64,000 nucleotides of DNA from contig CAYWJB010000007.1 in NCBI GenBank assembly GCA_964458495.1, forward strand, positions 164,088-228,087. The letters run 5' to 3'. This DNA comes from JANWVO01 sp964458495 (GTDB lineage: Bacteria; Acidobacteriota; Terriglobia; Bryobacterales; Bryobacteraceae). The notes below the pieces were generated by a model. The model saw nothing but the letters and a program-made list of their open reading frames with translations. It made no database searches and was not told the DNA's origin. Both the position numbers and the translations under genes were made by a program. Positions 8,909 through 17,669 of this stretch are shown here, piece after piece (the first letter of the stretch is position 1; each line of letters opens with the position of its first letter).

Positions 8909-10275
8909 TTCCCGACTCCTCCATCGCCCCCGATTCTCCCTCATTCCGAAAAAAGCTCGATCGCCTGTTTGACATCGCCGCGGCCAAAATCCGCGCGCTC
9001 GACCGGAGGTGGGACCCGTCCCGCGGCTCGCCTGTCTTCACAGCTGAGGGCCGCTACACGGCGCGCGGCTGGACCGAATGGACGCAGGGCTTTCAGTTCG
9101 GCATGCCGCTGCTCGTGTTCGACGCCACGGGCGACAGGGAGTGGCTCGAACTGGGCCGCACGCGCACGGTGGAGCGGATGGCCGCGCACCTGACCCACAC
9201 GGGCGTCCACGATCACGGCTTCAACAACGTCTCTACCTACGGCAATCTGTTGCGCCTGATGAACGAGGGCCGCATTGAGGAAGCGCCGTGGGAGCGGCGC
9301 TTCTACGAGTTGGCGCTCAAGGTGAGCGGCGCCGTGCAGGCGGCGCGGTGGTCGCACATTCACGGCGGGGGCGGCTACATCCACTCGTTCAACGGGCCGC
9401 ATTCGCTGTTCGTGGACACCATCCGCTCGCTGCGCGCGCTGGCCATCTCGCACCGCCTGGGCCACGCACTGATGGGCGAAAACGACGAGCGCATCCCGCT
9501 GCTCGGACGGCTGGTGGACCATGCGCGCTCGACGGCGCGCTACTCGGTCTATTACGGCGAGGGGCGCGATCATTACGATGTGCGGGGCCGCGTGGCGCAC
9601 GAGTCGATATTCAACGTGAACGACGGCCGTTACCGCTGTCCCAACTCGCAGCAGGGCTACTCGCCGTTTTCGACATGGACGCGCGGGCTGGCCTGGGCCA
9701 TGCTGGGTTTTGCCGAGCAGCTCGAATTCCTCGAAACCCTGCCGGAAGAGGAACTGGCGCCGTTCGGCGGCAAACCGGAGATCCTCGGCGAATTCCTGAA
9801 AGCGGCCCGCGCCACCTGCGATTTCTACATCGGGAACACCGCGGCCGACGGCGTGCCCTACTGGGACACGGGGGCGCCGCATCTGGAAAAACTGGGCGAC
9901 TGGCGCAGCCGTGCTTCGGACCCGTTCAACCCGCACGAGCCGGTGGACAGCTCCGCTGCTGCCATCGCCGCGCAGGGGCTGATGCGGCTGGGCCGCTATC
10001 TGAAGGACGACCGGTATTTCCGCGCCGGGCTCACCGTGCTCGACACGCTGCTCGACGAGCCTTATCTCTCCACGGAGCCTGCCCACGAAGGTCTGATTCT
10101 GCACTCGGTCTACCACCGCCCGAACGGCTGGGACCGGATGCCGGACGCGGACGGCGTCCCGCGCGGCGAATCCTCGATGTGGGGCGACTACCACGCGCTC
10201 GAGGCGGCCCTATACGCGCGCCGGCTGGTGGAAGGCTCTCCGGAGCTGGTCTTTCACGCCGCGGCGCGCGCGTAG
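8905..10275 (+). CDS. GH88-like unsaturated glucuronyl/rhamnogalacturonyl hydrolase
   Basis: A 456-residue (alpha/alpha)6-barrel protein. GH88/GH105-type signatures are visible: a tryptophan-rich N-terminus (WTEWTQGFQFG), SFNGPHSLFVDTIRSLRAL, SPFSTWTRGLAWAMLGFAE at the middle, DSSAAAIAAQGLMRLG at ~350, and a C-terminal GESSMWGDYHALEAAL. Family members remove 4,5-unsaturated uronic acid from the ends of lyase-cleaved pectin or glycosaminoglycan oligosaccharides. No signal peptide is evident, so cytoplasmic action after uptake is likely. It is translationally coupled to the preceding oxidoreductase. The exact substrate is uncertain. Confidence 0.78.
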   Translation: MIPDSSIAPDSPSFRKKLDRLFDIAAAKIRALDRRWDPSRGSPVFTAEGRYTARGWTEWTQGFQFGMPLLVFDATGDREWLELGRTRTVERMAAHLTHTGVHDHGFNNVSTYGNLLRLMNEGRIEEAPWERRFYELALKVSGAVQAARWSHIHGGGGYIHSFNGPHSLFVDTIRSLRALAISHRLGHALMGENDERIPLLGRLVDHARSTARYSVYYGEGRDHYDVRGRVAHESIFNVNDGRYRCPNSQQGYSPFSTWTRGLAWAMLGFAEQLEFLETLPEEELAPFGGKPEILGEFLKAARATCDFYIGNTAADGVPYWDTGAPHLEKLGDWRSRASDPFNPHEPVDSSAAAIAAQGLMRLGRYLKDDRYFRAGLTVLDTLLDEPYLSTEPAHEGLILHSVYHRPNGWDRMPDADGVPRGESSMWGDYHALEAALYARRLVEGSPELVFHAAARA

Positions 10276-10314
10276 CCACCGGGATCCGGCGCGGCGCCGG
10301 CCGGCGCCGCCGCA

Positions 10315-10320
10315 CTTATC
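10315..10320 (+). promoter_or_regulatory. -10-like hexamer close to the GH3 start
   Basis: TATCAT sits 8 nt before the ATG of the GH3 gene inside very GC-rich DNA. There is no convincing -35 or ribosome-binding site. A transcript from here would have almost no leader. The same spacing occurs at the malectin regulator and tilS. Confidence 0.3.
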
Positions 10321-10328
10321 ATGGATGC

Positions 10329-12635
10329 ATGTTGAAGCGGATCGTGGCCGCAGCATGTGTGGCATTCGCCGCGAGCGCGCAGCCCTATCTGGACCCGGCG
10401 CGGCCCATCGAAGAGCGGGTGCGGGACCTGCTGGCGCGCATGACTCTCGAGGAGAAAGTGGGGCAGATGAACATGCCCTGCGTCTATCTCAATGAACTCG
10501 GGCGCGACATCCCGTCGAAAATCGAATCGTGCCGCCGCTTCGCCGCGGGCACGCTGGAAAAAGGGATCGGCCCCGGCGGCGGCTTTTTCACGCTGCCGAA
10601 CAACGTGCTCCCGGAAGGCCCGCGGCGGCAGGCGGAATTCCTCAACGAGCTGCAGCGGATCGCACTGACGAAAACGCGCCTGCGCATTCCGCTGCTTCAG
10701 ACCGAGGAAGGCACGCACGGGCTGATGTGCTCCGGCGGGACCATTTTTCCTGAAGGACCCGGCCTTGGCAGCACTTGGGACCTCGATCTGATCCGGCGCG
10801 TCTACGAAGCCGCAGCCCGGGAAGCGCGCGCCATCGGGGTGCACCAGCTTTTCACGCTGGTGGTGGAGCCGATCCGGGACCCGCGGCTTGGGCGCAACCA
10901 GGAAGCTTACAGCGAAGACGCGTGGTTCTGCGCGCGCTATGCGGAGACGATCACGCGCGCCGTGCAGGGCGCGGAGGTCGCGGCGGAAGACAAGGTGGTG
11001 GCCGGGCTGTGCCACTACCCGGGCCAGAGCCAGCCTGTGAGCGGCATGGAGCGCGGCGCCATGGAGATCAGCGAACGCACGCTCCGCAACGTGTTCCTGC
11101 CCCCTTGGGAGGCGGGCATCCGTCGCGGCGGGGCGCTCGGCGTGATGGCGACCTACCCTGCCATCGACGGCGTGCCCGCGCACGGCTCGGAGTGGCTGCT
11201 GACGAAGATCCTCCGCGAAGAGCTGGGCTTCGAAGGACTCGTGCTCGGCGAGGGCAGCGGCCTTTCGACGCTGGTCTACGAAGGGCTCGCGGCGAATCAG
11301 AAGCAGGCGGGGGCGCTGGCGCTGCGGGCGGGAGTCGACGTGGGCATTTCCTACGAAGCCGCCTATATGCAGCCGCTGATCGAAAGCGTTCGCGAGGGGC
11401 TCGTCCCGGTGGAGCTGATCGACCGCGCCGTGGCCCGCATCCTGCGGCAGAAGTTCCGGTTGGGGCTGTTCGAGCGGCCGTTCGTGGATCCGGACCGGGC
11501 GGAGCGGATCGTGCATTCGGAAGAGCACCGGAAGCTGGCGCTGGAGGCGGCGAGGAAGAGCATCGTGCTGCTCAAGAACGACCATGGCACGCTGCCGCTC
11601 CGCAGGGACCTGAAGTCGGTCGCAGTGATCGGCCCGAACGCCAGCGACTGGCGCAACCTCCTCGGCGACTACACTGCCCGCAAGGTGCTGCAGCCGGTGG
11701 CCACGGTTTTCGAAGGCGTGCGGCAGATGGCGCCGCAGGCGCGCATCGAGTACGTGCGGGGTTGCGATATCGTCGGAGACCGCGTCAATGAGATTGAGAA
11801 GGCGCAGCAGGCGGCGCGCAGGGCGGAGGCGGCCATTGTAGTGGTGGGCGAGAACGCCTGGGATGCCGCCGTGGGGCATCCCACCAACGGCGAAGGCTAC
11901 GACGTGGCGAGCCTCGACCTCACGGGATTGCAGGAGGAACTGGTCCGAGCCGTCCACGCGACGGGGACGCCCACCATCGTGGTTCTCGTCAATGGAAGGC
12001 CGCTGTCTATCCGCTGGATCGCGGAAAACGTGCCGGCCATCGTCGAGGCATGGCTGCCCGGCGAGATGGGCGGGCGCGCCGTCGCCGAGGTGCTGTTTGG
12101 CGAAGTCAACCCCGGCGGCAGGCTGCCGGTGACCGTGCCGCGGCACGCGGGGCAGTTGCCCGTGTATTACGACCGGCCCCCTTCGAAGGATTACTGGGTC
12201 GAGCACGGCTGGGGGCGCCGTTACGCGGACATGAGCGCGAAGCCTCTGTGGGAGTTCGGCCACGGGCTCAGCTACACGAGCTTCGAGTACAGCAACCTGC
12301 GGATTGAAACGCCGCGCGTGCGGCGGGACGGCGAGGTGCGCGTCTCAGCCGACGTTGCCAACACCGGTTCGCGGCAGGGCGCCGAGGTCGTGCAGCTCTA
12401 CATCCGCGATGTGACGGCTTCGGTCACCACTCCGGTGAAGCAGTTGCGCGGCTTTGAAAGAGTTGAACTGAAGCCGGGCGAGAGGAAGACCGTGCGCTTC
12501 ACGCTGAAACCGGAAGACCTCTCGCTGCTCGACCGCAACCTTCGGCGCGTGGTGGAGCCGGGCGAGTTCCGCGTCATGATCGGGCGCTCCTCGGAAGACA
12601 TCCCCCTGCGGGGGACGTTCGAAGTGATCGAATAG
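10329..12635 (+). CDS. Glycoside hydrolase family 3 protein (beta-glucosidase-like), atypical nucleophile position
   Basis: With the ATG at 10329 the protein has 768 residues and a short secretion signal (MLKRIVAAACVAFAASA), so it is probably periplasmic. It has the GH3 (alpha/beta)8 domain (LLARMTLEEKVGQM, then the VGISYEAAYM region) and a GH3 C-terminal domain (IVLLKND, ENAWD, VPAIVEAWLPGEMGG). A fibronectin-III-like domain ends the protein. At the place where GH3 enzymes carry the nucleophile Asp (typically VSD[WH]), this one reads VLGEGSG, putting Glu308 there. The DNA spelling is clear, so this is not a reading error within the window. It starts 53 bp after the GH88-like gene and is probably part of the same glycan unit. 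Catalytic activity is uncertain. Confidence 0.88.
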   Translation: MLKRIVAAACVAFAASAQPYLDPARPIEERVRDLLARMTLEEKVGQMNMPCVYLNELGRDIPSKIESCRRFAAGTLEKGIGPGGGFFTLPNNVLPEGPRRQAEFLNELQRIALTKTRLRIPLLQTEEGTHGLMCSGGTIFPEGPGLGSTWDLDLIRRVYEAAAREARAIGVHQLFTLVVEPIRDPRLGRNQEAYSEDAWFCARYAETITRAVQGAEVAAEDKVVAGLCHYPGQSQPVSGMERGAMEISERTLRNVFLPPWEAGIRRGGALGVMATYPAIDGVPAHGSEWLLTKILREELGFEGLVLGEGSGLSTLVYEGLAANQKQAGALALRAGVDVGISYEAAYMQPLIESVREGLVPVELIDRAVARILRQKFRLGLFERPFVDPDRAERIVHSEEHRKLALEAARKSIVLLKNDHGTLPLRRDLKSVAVIGPNASDWRNLLGDYTARKVLQPVATVFEGVRQMAPQARIEYVRGCDIVGDRVNEIEKAQQAARRAEAAIVVVGENAWDAAVGHPTNGEGYDVASLDLTGLQEELVRAVHATGTPTIVVLVNGRPLSIRWIAENVPAIVEAWLPGEMGGRAVAEVLFGEVNPGGRLPVTVPRHAGQLPVYYDRPPSKDYWVEHGWGRRYADMSAKPLWEFGHGLSYTSFEYSNLRIETPRVRRDGEVRVSADVANTGSRQGAEVVQLYIRDVTASVTTPVKQLRGFERVELKPGERKTVRFTLKPEDLSLLDRNLRRVVEPGEFRVMIGRSSEDIPLRGTFEVIE

Positions 12636-12671
12636 CCCGGCGCGGAGAAACGAGTGGCGCAGCCGGCTGCG

Positions 12672-13805
12672 TCAGCCCGGACGGCTGTTGCTGACGATCT
12701 TGCCCCGCGCGGCCAGAACAATGCGATGGCCGCGCCACCACGCAGTTCGGCCGCACCAGGCGGCCGCCCAGATGGCGAACGCGAACAGGTCCCACAGAGG
12801 GATCAGCGGCGCCGCCAGCAGCGCCGGCCAGTGGCCGAGCACGGCGAAACCGGCGAAGGCGCCCATCACGGAGCGGGCCAGCCACAGCGCCGCCGCTGCG
12901 CCGGCGTTGCCCGCAGCGAGGTTCAGCAACGCCCAAAGCCCTGCATGGGTAACCGGCATGCCGGCGAAGCCGCCGGGGCGGGAGAAGCGGATCGTGCGCG
13001 CCCAGCGCAACTGATGCCGCCAGACGGAGCGCCAATCGGGATCGGCCAGCCAGGTGACCACGGCAGTGTCGGCGAACACGGCCCGCTTGCCCAGCGCCAC
13101 AATCCGCGAGGCGAGCTGGTAGTCGTCGGCGATATAGTCGTCGAACGCCGCGAAGCCGCCGATGGCCTCCAGATCCTCGCGCCGGAAGCAGAGTGTCGAG
13201 CCGAAGCCGAACTCGCGCACGCCCGTCAGCGGAGCTACCAGCGCCGATGGCATGAAGTCGGTGGCGATGCCCAGTGCTTCGACGCAGCCTGCCAGCGACG
13301 CGGCGCGGGCGCGGTAGAGGCAAGTGACCACGCCCGCGCCCGGCTGCTCGAGGCTCGCCGCCAGCCGCCGCAAGTAGTCCGGCGTTACCGTGATATCGGC
13401 GTCGTTGACCACCAGCACGCCGTGCCGCGCCCTGCGGCTCAGCCCGTCCAGCACCCCGGTCTTTGCGTTCATCGCCCGGGTTTCGATGATCTCGATCCGC
13501 GCCTCCACCCCCGGGTGGCTTTCGAGCAGCTTGCGCAAAACGGGGATGGCCGGGTCATCGGCCCTCTGGAAGCCCAGCAGCAGCTCGTACTGGGGGTAGT
13601 CGAGCCGCAGATGCGAGGCCACAGCCTCTTCCAGTTGCGGGTCCAATCCGTAGACGGGCTTCAGAATCGAGATGGGCGGCAGCGCGGCGGGCGGGCGGGC
13701 GGGCGCCAGGCGCCGCCGCAGAACGAACGCCAGGGAGGCGGCCAAGGCCGTGGATTGATACAGCAGGGCAACGGCTGCCGCAGCCAGCAGCAGCCATTCG
13801 GTCAA
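12672..13805 (-). CDS. hpnI: HpnI-like glycosyltransferase of hopanoid head-group synthesis
   Basis: A ceramide-glucosyltransferase-type (GT21-like) membrane enzyme. HpnI is known to transfer N-acetylglucosamine from UDP-GlcNAc to bacteriohopanetetrol. Visible features are an N-terminal TM (4-30), SILKPVYGLDPQLEEA, the D1/D2 motif NDAD at ~134-137, the D3 region IADDYQLASR at ~225-234, the HQLRW motif at ~264-268, and C-terminal TM segments. The start is inferred as TTG 13805, giving 377 residues; its TTGA overlaps the stop of the preceding small transporter gene by 4 bp. The ATG 300 nt upstream would add a low-complexity, non-homologous N-terminus. Assignment as HpnI rather than another GT21 member rests partly on the neighbouring hpnJ. 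Confidence 0.8.
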   Translation of the reverse strand: MTEWLLLAAAAVALLYQSTALAASLAFVLRRRLAPARPPAALPPISILKPVYGLDPQLEEAVASHLRLDYPQYELLLGFQRADDPAIPVLRKLLESHPGVEARIEIIETRAMNAKTGVLDGLSRRARHGVLVVNDADITVTPDYLRRLAASLEQPGAGVVTCLYRARAASLAGCVEALGIATDFMPSALVAPLTGVREFGFGSTLCFRREDLEAIGGFAAFDDYIADDYQLASRIVALGKRAVFADTAVVTWLADPDWRSVWRHQLRWARTIRFSRPGGFAGMPVTHAGLWALLNLAAGNAGAAAALWLARSVMGAFAGFAVLGHWPALLAAPLIPLWDLFAFAIWAAAWCGRTAWWRGHRIVLAARGKIVSNSRPG

Positions 13806-14116
13806 AGCGCCAGCAGCGCGACGCCGGCAGCCGCCAGCAGCGCGCCCCCCCAGCGCTTCCAGTCCACCCGTTCCCGCAGCACCAGCCGCGCCAGTAGCGT
13901 CTCCACCACCAGGCTGGCCGCCGTCGCCGGCACGGCGAACGACAGATCCGCGATGCGGAGCAGCTGCGTGAACGAGAAGAAGGAAAGGGCGAGAAAAACG
14001 ACCGACAGCGGCACCTTCCACCGCGCGCCGCCGTGCCGCATGCCGTGGGACTGCAGCAGATCGGCGCACGCCGTGCATGCCACCACGGCGGCCACCAGCA
14101 TCCACCGGGCGGTCAC
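13802..14116 (-). CDS. Small 4-TM EamA/SMR-like membrane protein (second of pair)
   Basis: A 104-residue, almost entirely hydrophobic protein with four predicted TM helices. The pattern LRIADLSFAVPATAASLVVETLLARLVLRERV resembles the second half of small multidrug resistance/EamA proteins and of ArnE/ArnF, the undecaprenyl-phosphate-aminoarabinose flippase subunits. The GTG start overlaps the stop of the previous gene by 4 bp (GTGA), and its own stop overlaps the hpnI start. Lying between hpnJ and hpnI together with a sister gene suggests a heterodimer that translocates a hopanoid or its glycosylated intermediate. That role is inference; drug export cannot be excluded. Confidence 0.8.
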   Translation of the reverse strand: MTARWMLVAAVVACTACADLLQSHGMRHGGARWKVPLSVVFLALSFFSFTQLLRIADLSFAVPATAASLVVETLLARLVLRERVDWKRWGGALLAAAGVALLAL

Positions 14117-14511
14117 CGACGCCCTCCCGCTCCGCCGCTATCGTTGTGTCTTCCCGCGTCGGCGGGGGTCAGCGAAGTCAACGCCGCGCCGCCCGTGATC
14201 AGCGCCGCGCCGGTCCAGCGCGCCAGCGTCACGTGCTCGCCCAGAAAGGCTGCCCCCATCACCGCGTTCAGGATGTAGCCCACGGCGGTAACGGGCAGCA
14301 CGAAGGAGAGGTCCGCCATCTGGAGCAGCCGCAGCCGCAACAGCATCCATGCCACCAGCAACACGATGCCCGCCATGGCGGCGGGTTCCAGCAACGCCAG
14401 CACCGGGCCTGCAGCCGCCGGGGCGCGCTTCATGCCCAGCGAAAGGGCGAAGTTTCCGGCGGCGTTCAACACGATCACCGCGGCCGCGTGCCACAACGCC
14501 CGCATTCTCAT
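14113..14511 (-). CDS. Small 4-TM EamA/SMR-like membrane protein (first of pair)
   Basis: A 132-residue membrane protein with four TM helices and a short hydrophilic tail. The segment LQMADLSFVLPVTAVGYILNAVMGAAFLGE carries the same ADLSF-x-x-P-x-TA motif as the next gene, so the two are divergent paralogues, as expected of a paired SMR-like heterodimer such as ArnE/ArnF. It begins 6 bp after hpnJ and overlaps its sister by 4 bp. All four genes of this strand therefore form one transcription unit. Proposed role: transmembrane movement of a glycosylated hopanoid. This is a context-based hypothesis. Confidence 0.8.
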   Translation of the reverse strand: MRMRALWHAAAVIVLNAAGNFALSLGMKRAPAAAGPVLALLEPAAMAGIVLLVAWMLLRLRLLQMADLSFVLPVTAVGYILNAVMGAAFLGEHVTLARWTGAALITGGAALTSLTPADAGRHNDSGGAGGRR

Positions 14512-14517
14512 TCCGGG

Positions 14518-15993
14518 TCAGTCTCCGCTGGCGGCCACCGTCTCGCCCGCCGGCGCCGCGCCGCTCCGCCCTTTTTGTTCCGCCACGAACTGCCGCCGCT
14601 TCGAGCGCAGGCTCAGGTACTCGCGAGCCTCCTTGTACAGCCGCTTGACGTCGCCGTTGAGCACCGCCTTGGCCACCACGCGGAACGCCGCCTTCGGACG
14701 GTAATAATACTCGTCGTAAAAGCGCTGGACCCATTCCACCAGCTCGGCGCGGTCCAGCCCCGGATAAACAATGTTGGGCAGCTGGTGGCCGTTTTCGTCC
14801 GTCATGGAAACGCCCAGCTGGATCAGACCGTTTTTCTGCGCGTAGTCGTAGAATTCGGTGCCCGGGTAGGGGTGCGCGATGGAAACCTGGATCGTCTCCG
14901 TGTCCAGTTCCTTGGCGAACTCGATGGTGCGGCGGATCGACTCGCGCGTCTCGCCGGGCAGCCCGACAATGAAGTCCGCATGCACGGTGAGGCCCAGCTT
15001 GTGGGCGTTCTTCGTGAAGCGCCGCGCCATCTCGAGCGTCGCGCCCTTCTTGATGTTCTTCAGGATCTGCGGGTCGCCGGACTCGTAGCCGACAATCAGC
15101 AGCCGGGCGCCGGCGTCCTTCATCGCCGCCAGCGTGTCATAGTCCGTGGTCACGCGCGACGTGCAGGACCACGTCACGCCCAGCGGCGCAAGCTTCTTGC
15201 AGAGTTCGATGGTGCGCGCGCCCTTGTAGTTGAACGTGTCGTCGTCGAAGAAGATCTCTTTCAGCCCCGGGAAATTCTCCTTGGCCCAGCGCACCTCGTT
15301 GACGACGTCGTCCACCGAACGAAGCCGCCACCGGTGGCCGGAGTGCGTCTGCGGCCATAGGCAGAAGGTGCACAGGGCAGGGCATCCGCGCGAGGTATAC
15401 AGGCTGATGAACGGGTTCAGCAGAAAGGGCACGTTGTAGCGGCGGAAGTCGAGGTCGCGCTTGTAGACTTTCGTGACCCAGGGCAGTGCATCGAGATTCT
15501 CGATGTAAGGCGCGTCCGGATTGTGGACGAAGCCGCCGTTCTTGCGGAAGCTCGCGCCGGGGATCTCTTCCAGCGGCTTGCCGTTGGCGTAGTCGACGAT
15601 CTGGTAGTCGAACTCGCGCCGGATAACGAAGTCGATCGCCGGGTGCGCCAGCGCCTTCTCCGGCTCCACGGTCACCGGGGGGCCGACGAAGCAGACCTTC
15701 AGCTTCGGGTTCGAGTCCTTCATCATCGCCGCCATGCGCACGTCCACGTCGAAGCCGGGCGTGGAGGTGAACAGCACCAGCAACTCGAAGTCCTTGGCCA
15801 TCCCCACGGTCTCTTCGATCGAGATCCTGTGCGGGGGTGCGTCGACCACCTTCGAGTCGGGCAGCATCCCGGCGGGGTAGCAAAGCCACACCGGGTACCA
15901 GTAGGACTCGATCTCGCGCGTGGCCGGCCAGCGCGAGCTCGCGCCGCCGTCGAAGCCTTCAAAGGAGGGCGGGTTCAGGAAGAGGGTTTTCAT
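14518..15993 (-). CDS. hpnJ: HpnJ-like B12-binding radical SAM enzyme of hopanoid head-group modification
   Basis: A 491-residue protein with an N-terminal cobalamin-binding-like Rossmann domain (~35-125) and a radical SAM core (~190-410). The cluster ligands form CxxxCxxC at C204, C208 and C211 (SRGCPALCTFC). The N-terminus MKTLFLNPPSFEGFDGG is typical of HpnJ, which in proteobacteria rearranges the glucosamine head group of bacteriohopanetetrol to a cyclitol ether. A TTG at 16026 would extend it by 11 residues (AALSEAEADR), but the ATG at 15993 matches the family start. A TAGAAT hexamer at 16033-16038 may be its -10. It leads the operon with two small transporters and hpnI. HpnK deacetylase is not seen in the window. 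Confidence 0.88.
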   Translation of the reverse strand: MKTLFLNPPSFEGFDGGASSRWPATREIESYWYPVWLCYPAGMLPDSKVVDAPPHRISIEETVGMAKDFELLVLFTSTPGFDVDVRMAAMMKDSNPKLKVCFVGPPVTVEPEKALAHPAIDFVIRREFDYQIVDYANGKPLEEIPGASFRKNGGFVHNPDAPYIENLDALPWVTKVYKRDLDFRRYNVPFLLNPFISLYTSRGCPALCTFCLWPQTHSGHRWRLRSVDDVVNEVRWAKENFPGLKEIFFDDDTFNYKGARTIELCKKLAPLGVTWSCTSRVTTDYDTLAAMKDAGARLLIVGYESGDPQILKNIKKGATLEMARRFTKNAHKLGLTVHADFIVGLPGETRESIRRTIEFAKELDTETIQVSIAHPYPGTEFYDYAQKNGLIQLGVSMTDENGHQLPNIVYPGLDRAELVEWVQRFYDEYYYRPKAAFRVVAKAVLNGDVKRLYKEAREYLSLRSKRRQFVAEQKGRSGAAPAGETVAASGD

Positions 15994-16062
15994 GCGGTCG
16001 GCCTCGGCCTCGGACAACGCGGCCAAAGTTCCATTCTACCAGTCTGATAAGCCGGGCGCGGC

Positions 16063-17661
16063 TTATTTTTGCGGGCGGGCGCCGGAGACGGGCTTGCCCT
16101 CGTCGAGCACTTCCAGAGCGTTCAGGAAGGCATAGTTGCGTCCGGGAATCAGCTGGAATACGAGCTTCCCGTTGGGCGTGGGCTTCAGTCCCCGGTAGGT
16201 CTTCCGCAGCACGCGGAACGCGCCGCCGGCTTCACGGTACACGTCGAGGTTGCGCTCCAGCAGCACGCCGTTGCAAAGGATGTCAAACAGCCTGCTGCCC
16301 GCGCCCCCGCCCCCCTGCTTGCTGCCGAACCAGGTTTCGGCGAAGTGGAACACGGCGGTGTAGGTGGAATCCGCCGGCGCCGGGATCGTATAGGTCAGCC
16401 GCCCGTACCGCTCGCCGCGGTACAGTTCCGGATCGTCCGTTCCTTCGATCGACTCCACCCGCCGCACCAGCTTGCCGCCGAAGAAGAACCGGTCGGAGGA
16501 CCACACATACCCGGACGAGTCCCGGTAGGGTTCCTCGCGGGCAGCGATCCGGATCGGGCGCAGCCGGCCCGCTGTGCCGGGAACGACCGAGAGCGCCGAA
16601 AGCAGCGGCGCATTGCCCAACGCCGTGAAGGCCACGTGCAGAAAGCCGTCCGCCGCCGGGCTGATGTCCTTCCATGTACGGGCGGCCACGGTTTGCCCGG
16701 CGCCCGCCTCGGTCATGATGTCAAACTCCTCGGCCGCGCGCAGGCCGTTGATCCAGATCCCGAAGGTTCGCGCATTGTCGGAGCCGGACCGCAGCTGGGG
16801 CTCGCAGAACCATAGCGTGAGCTCATAGATCCCAGGCTTCAACGGAATGCGGTAGCGAAACTCGCCCTCCCGCCAAGTTCGGAACAGGGCCGGAGTGAGG
16901 GTGCCGGAAACTTCCATCTGGGGCGCCGCCCCAACTCTCCCTCCATCGAAGTAACGATCCGAATGCCAAATCAGCCCGTCGCTGTCGCGCACGGACTCCG
17001 CACTTCCTGCGGCCAACCGCAGCTCGCCGACTGTGACGGCGGCGGCCAAGTCCACGGGCTTGGCCGGGGCTTTCGGCGCCTGTGCCGCCGGGCCGCCTGC
17101 GCCGCCTTTCCACAGAACCAGTCCTGCCGCCACCAGAAGAGTCAGCCCGCCGGCAGCAATCCCCAGCCGGAGCCAGAAGCGCGCATCCGGTTTCGTCTCG
17201 ACCGCGATGGCCTCCTCCTGGGCCGGTGCGCCCCCGGTCTCAATCCCCGGCGCAGCGCCGGCCGTCCCTGCCTCCCCTCGCCCGTCAGAGGGTGCGCGAC
17301 GGTGAAAGACAGGGACATACGCCCCCAAGGGAAGTTCAATGCGGATGTCGTGATCCTTCCCCTCGGTTTCGTAGTACTCCTTTAGGCGCTTCCGCAGCCT
17401 GTGCGCCTCCACGCGGACGATGGAGTCGCGCTTTTGGTCGAACTCGGGGGGACGGCCCAGGGCCTCCACCGCGATGTTGTATTCCTTGATCAGCTCCTGC
17501 TGCCCTTCGAAGCACTTCTCGCAGATGTAGAAGAGCAGCTGCGCCAGCGATGGGGCGCGCTGAAAGATCTCCGATTCCAGGATCGCCCGAAGTTCCGCCC
17601 GCTCCGCTTCATACGAGGAGACCTGCTCGCCTTCCCGCCTCGATGGCGTTGGATGGGCCAC
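16063..17661 (-). CDS. Membrane-bound winged-helix regulator with tandem malectin domains
   Basis: A 532-residue three-part protein. Residues ~18-120 form the Acidobacteria-type winged-helix-like domain (LAQLLFYICEKCFEG, IKEYNIAVEALGR, RDSIVRVEAHRLRKRLKEYY, LPLGAYVPVF) that is often annotated near transcriptional regulators or cyclase-associated domains. A single TM is at ~162-184. Two extracytoplasmic malectin-like carbohydrate-binding domains follow (~204-350 and ~365-520), each with the shared SDRYF or SDRFFFGG-type motif. The layout resembles CadC/ToxR-type one-component regulators that sense outside and bind DNA inside. The GTG start at 17661 lies 8 nt from a good -10 box. It is divergent from the Oar-like receptor and may control it. 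Confidence 0.75.
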   Translation of the reverse strand: MAHPTPSRREGEQVSSYEAERAELRAILESEIFQRAPSLAQLLFYICEKCFEGQQELIKEYNIAVEALGRPPEFDQKRDSIVRVEAHRLRKRLKEYYETEGKDHDIRIELPLGAYVPVFHRRAPSDGRGEAGTAGAAPGIETGGAPAQEEAIAVETKPDARFWLRLGIAAGGLTLLVAAGLVLWKGGAGGPAAQAPKAPAKPVDLAAAVTVGELRLAAGSAESVRDSDGLIWHSDRYFDGGRVGAAPQMEVSGTLTPALFRTWREGEFRYRIPLKPGIYELTLWFCEPQLRSGSDNARTFGIWINGLRAAEEFDIMTEAGAGQTVAARTWKDISPAADGFLHVAFTALGNAPLLSALSVVPGTAGRLRPIRIAAREEPYRDSSGYVWSSDRFFFGGKLVRRVESIEGTDDPELYRGERYGRLTYTIPAPADSTYTAVFHFAETWFGSKQGGGGAGSRLFDILCNGVLLERNLDVYREAGGAFRVLRKTYRGLKPTPNGKLVFQLIPGRNYAFLNALEVLDEGKPVSGARPQK

Positions 17662-17669
17662 AATCGAGA

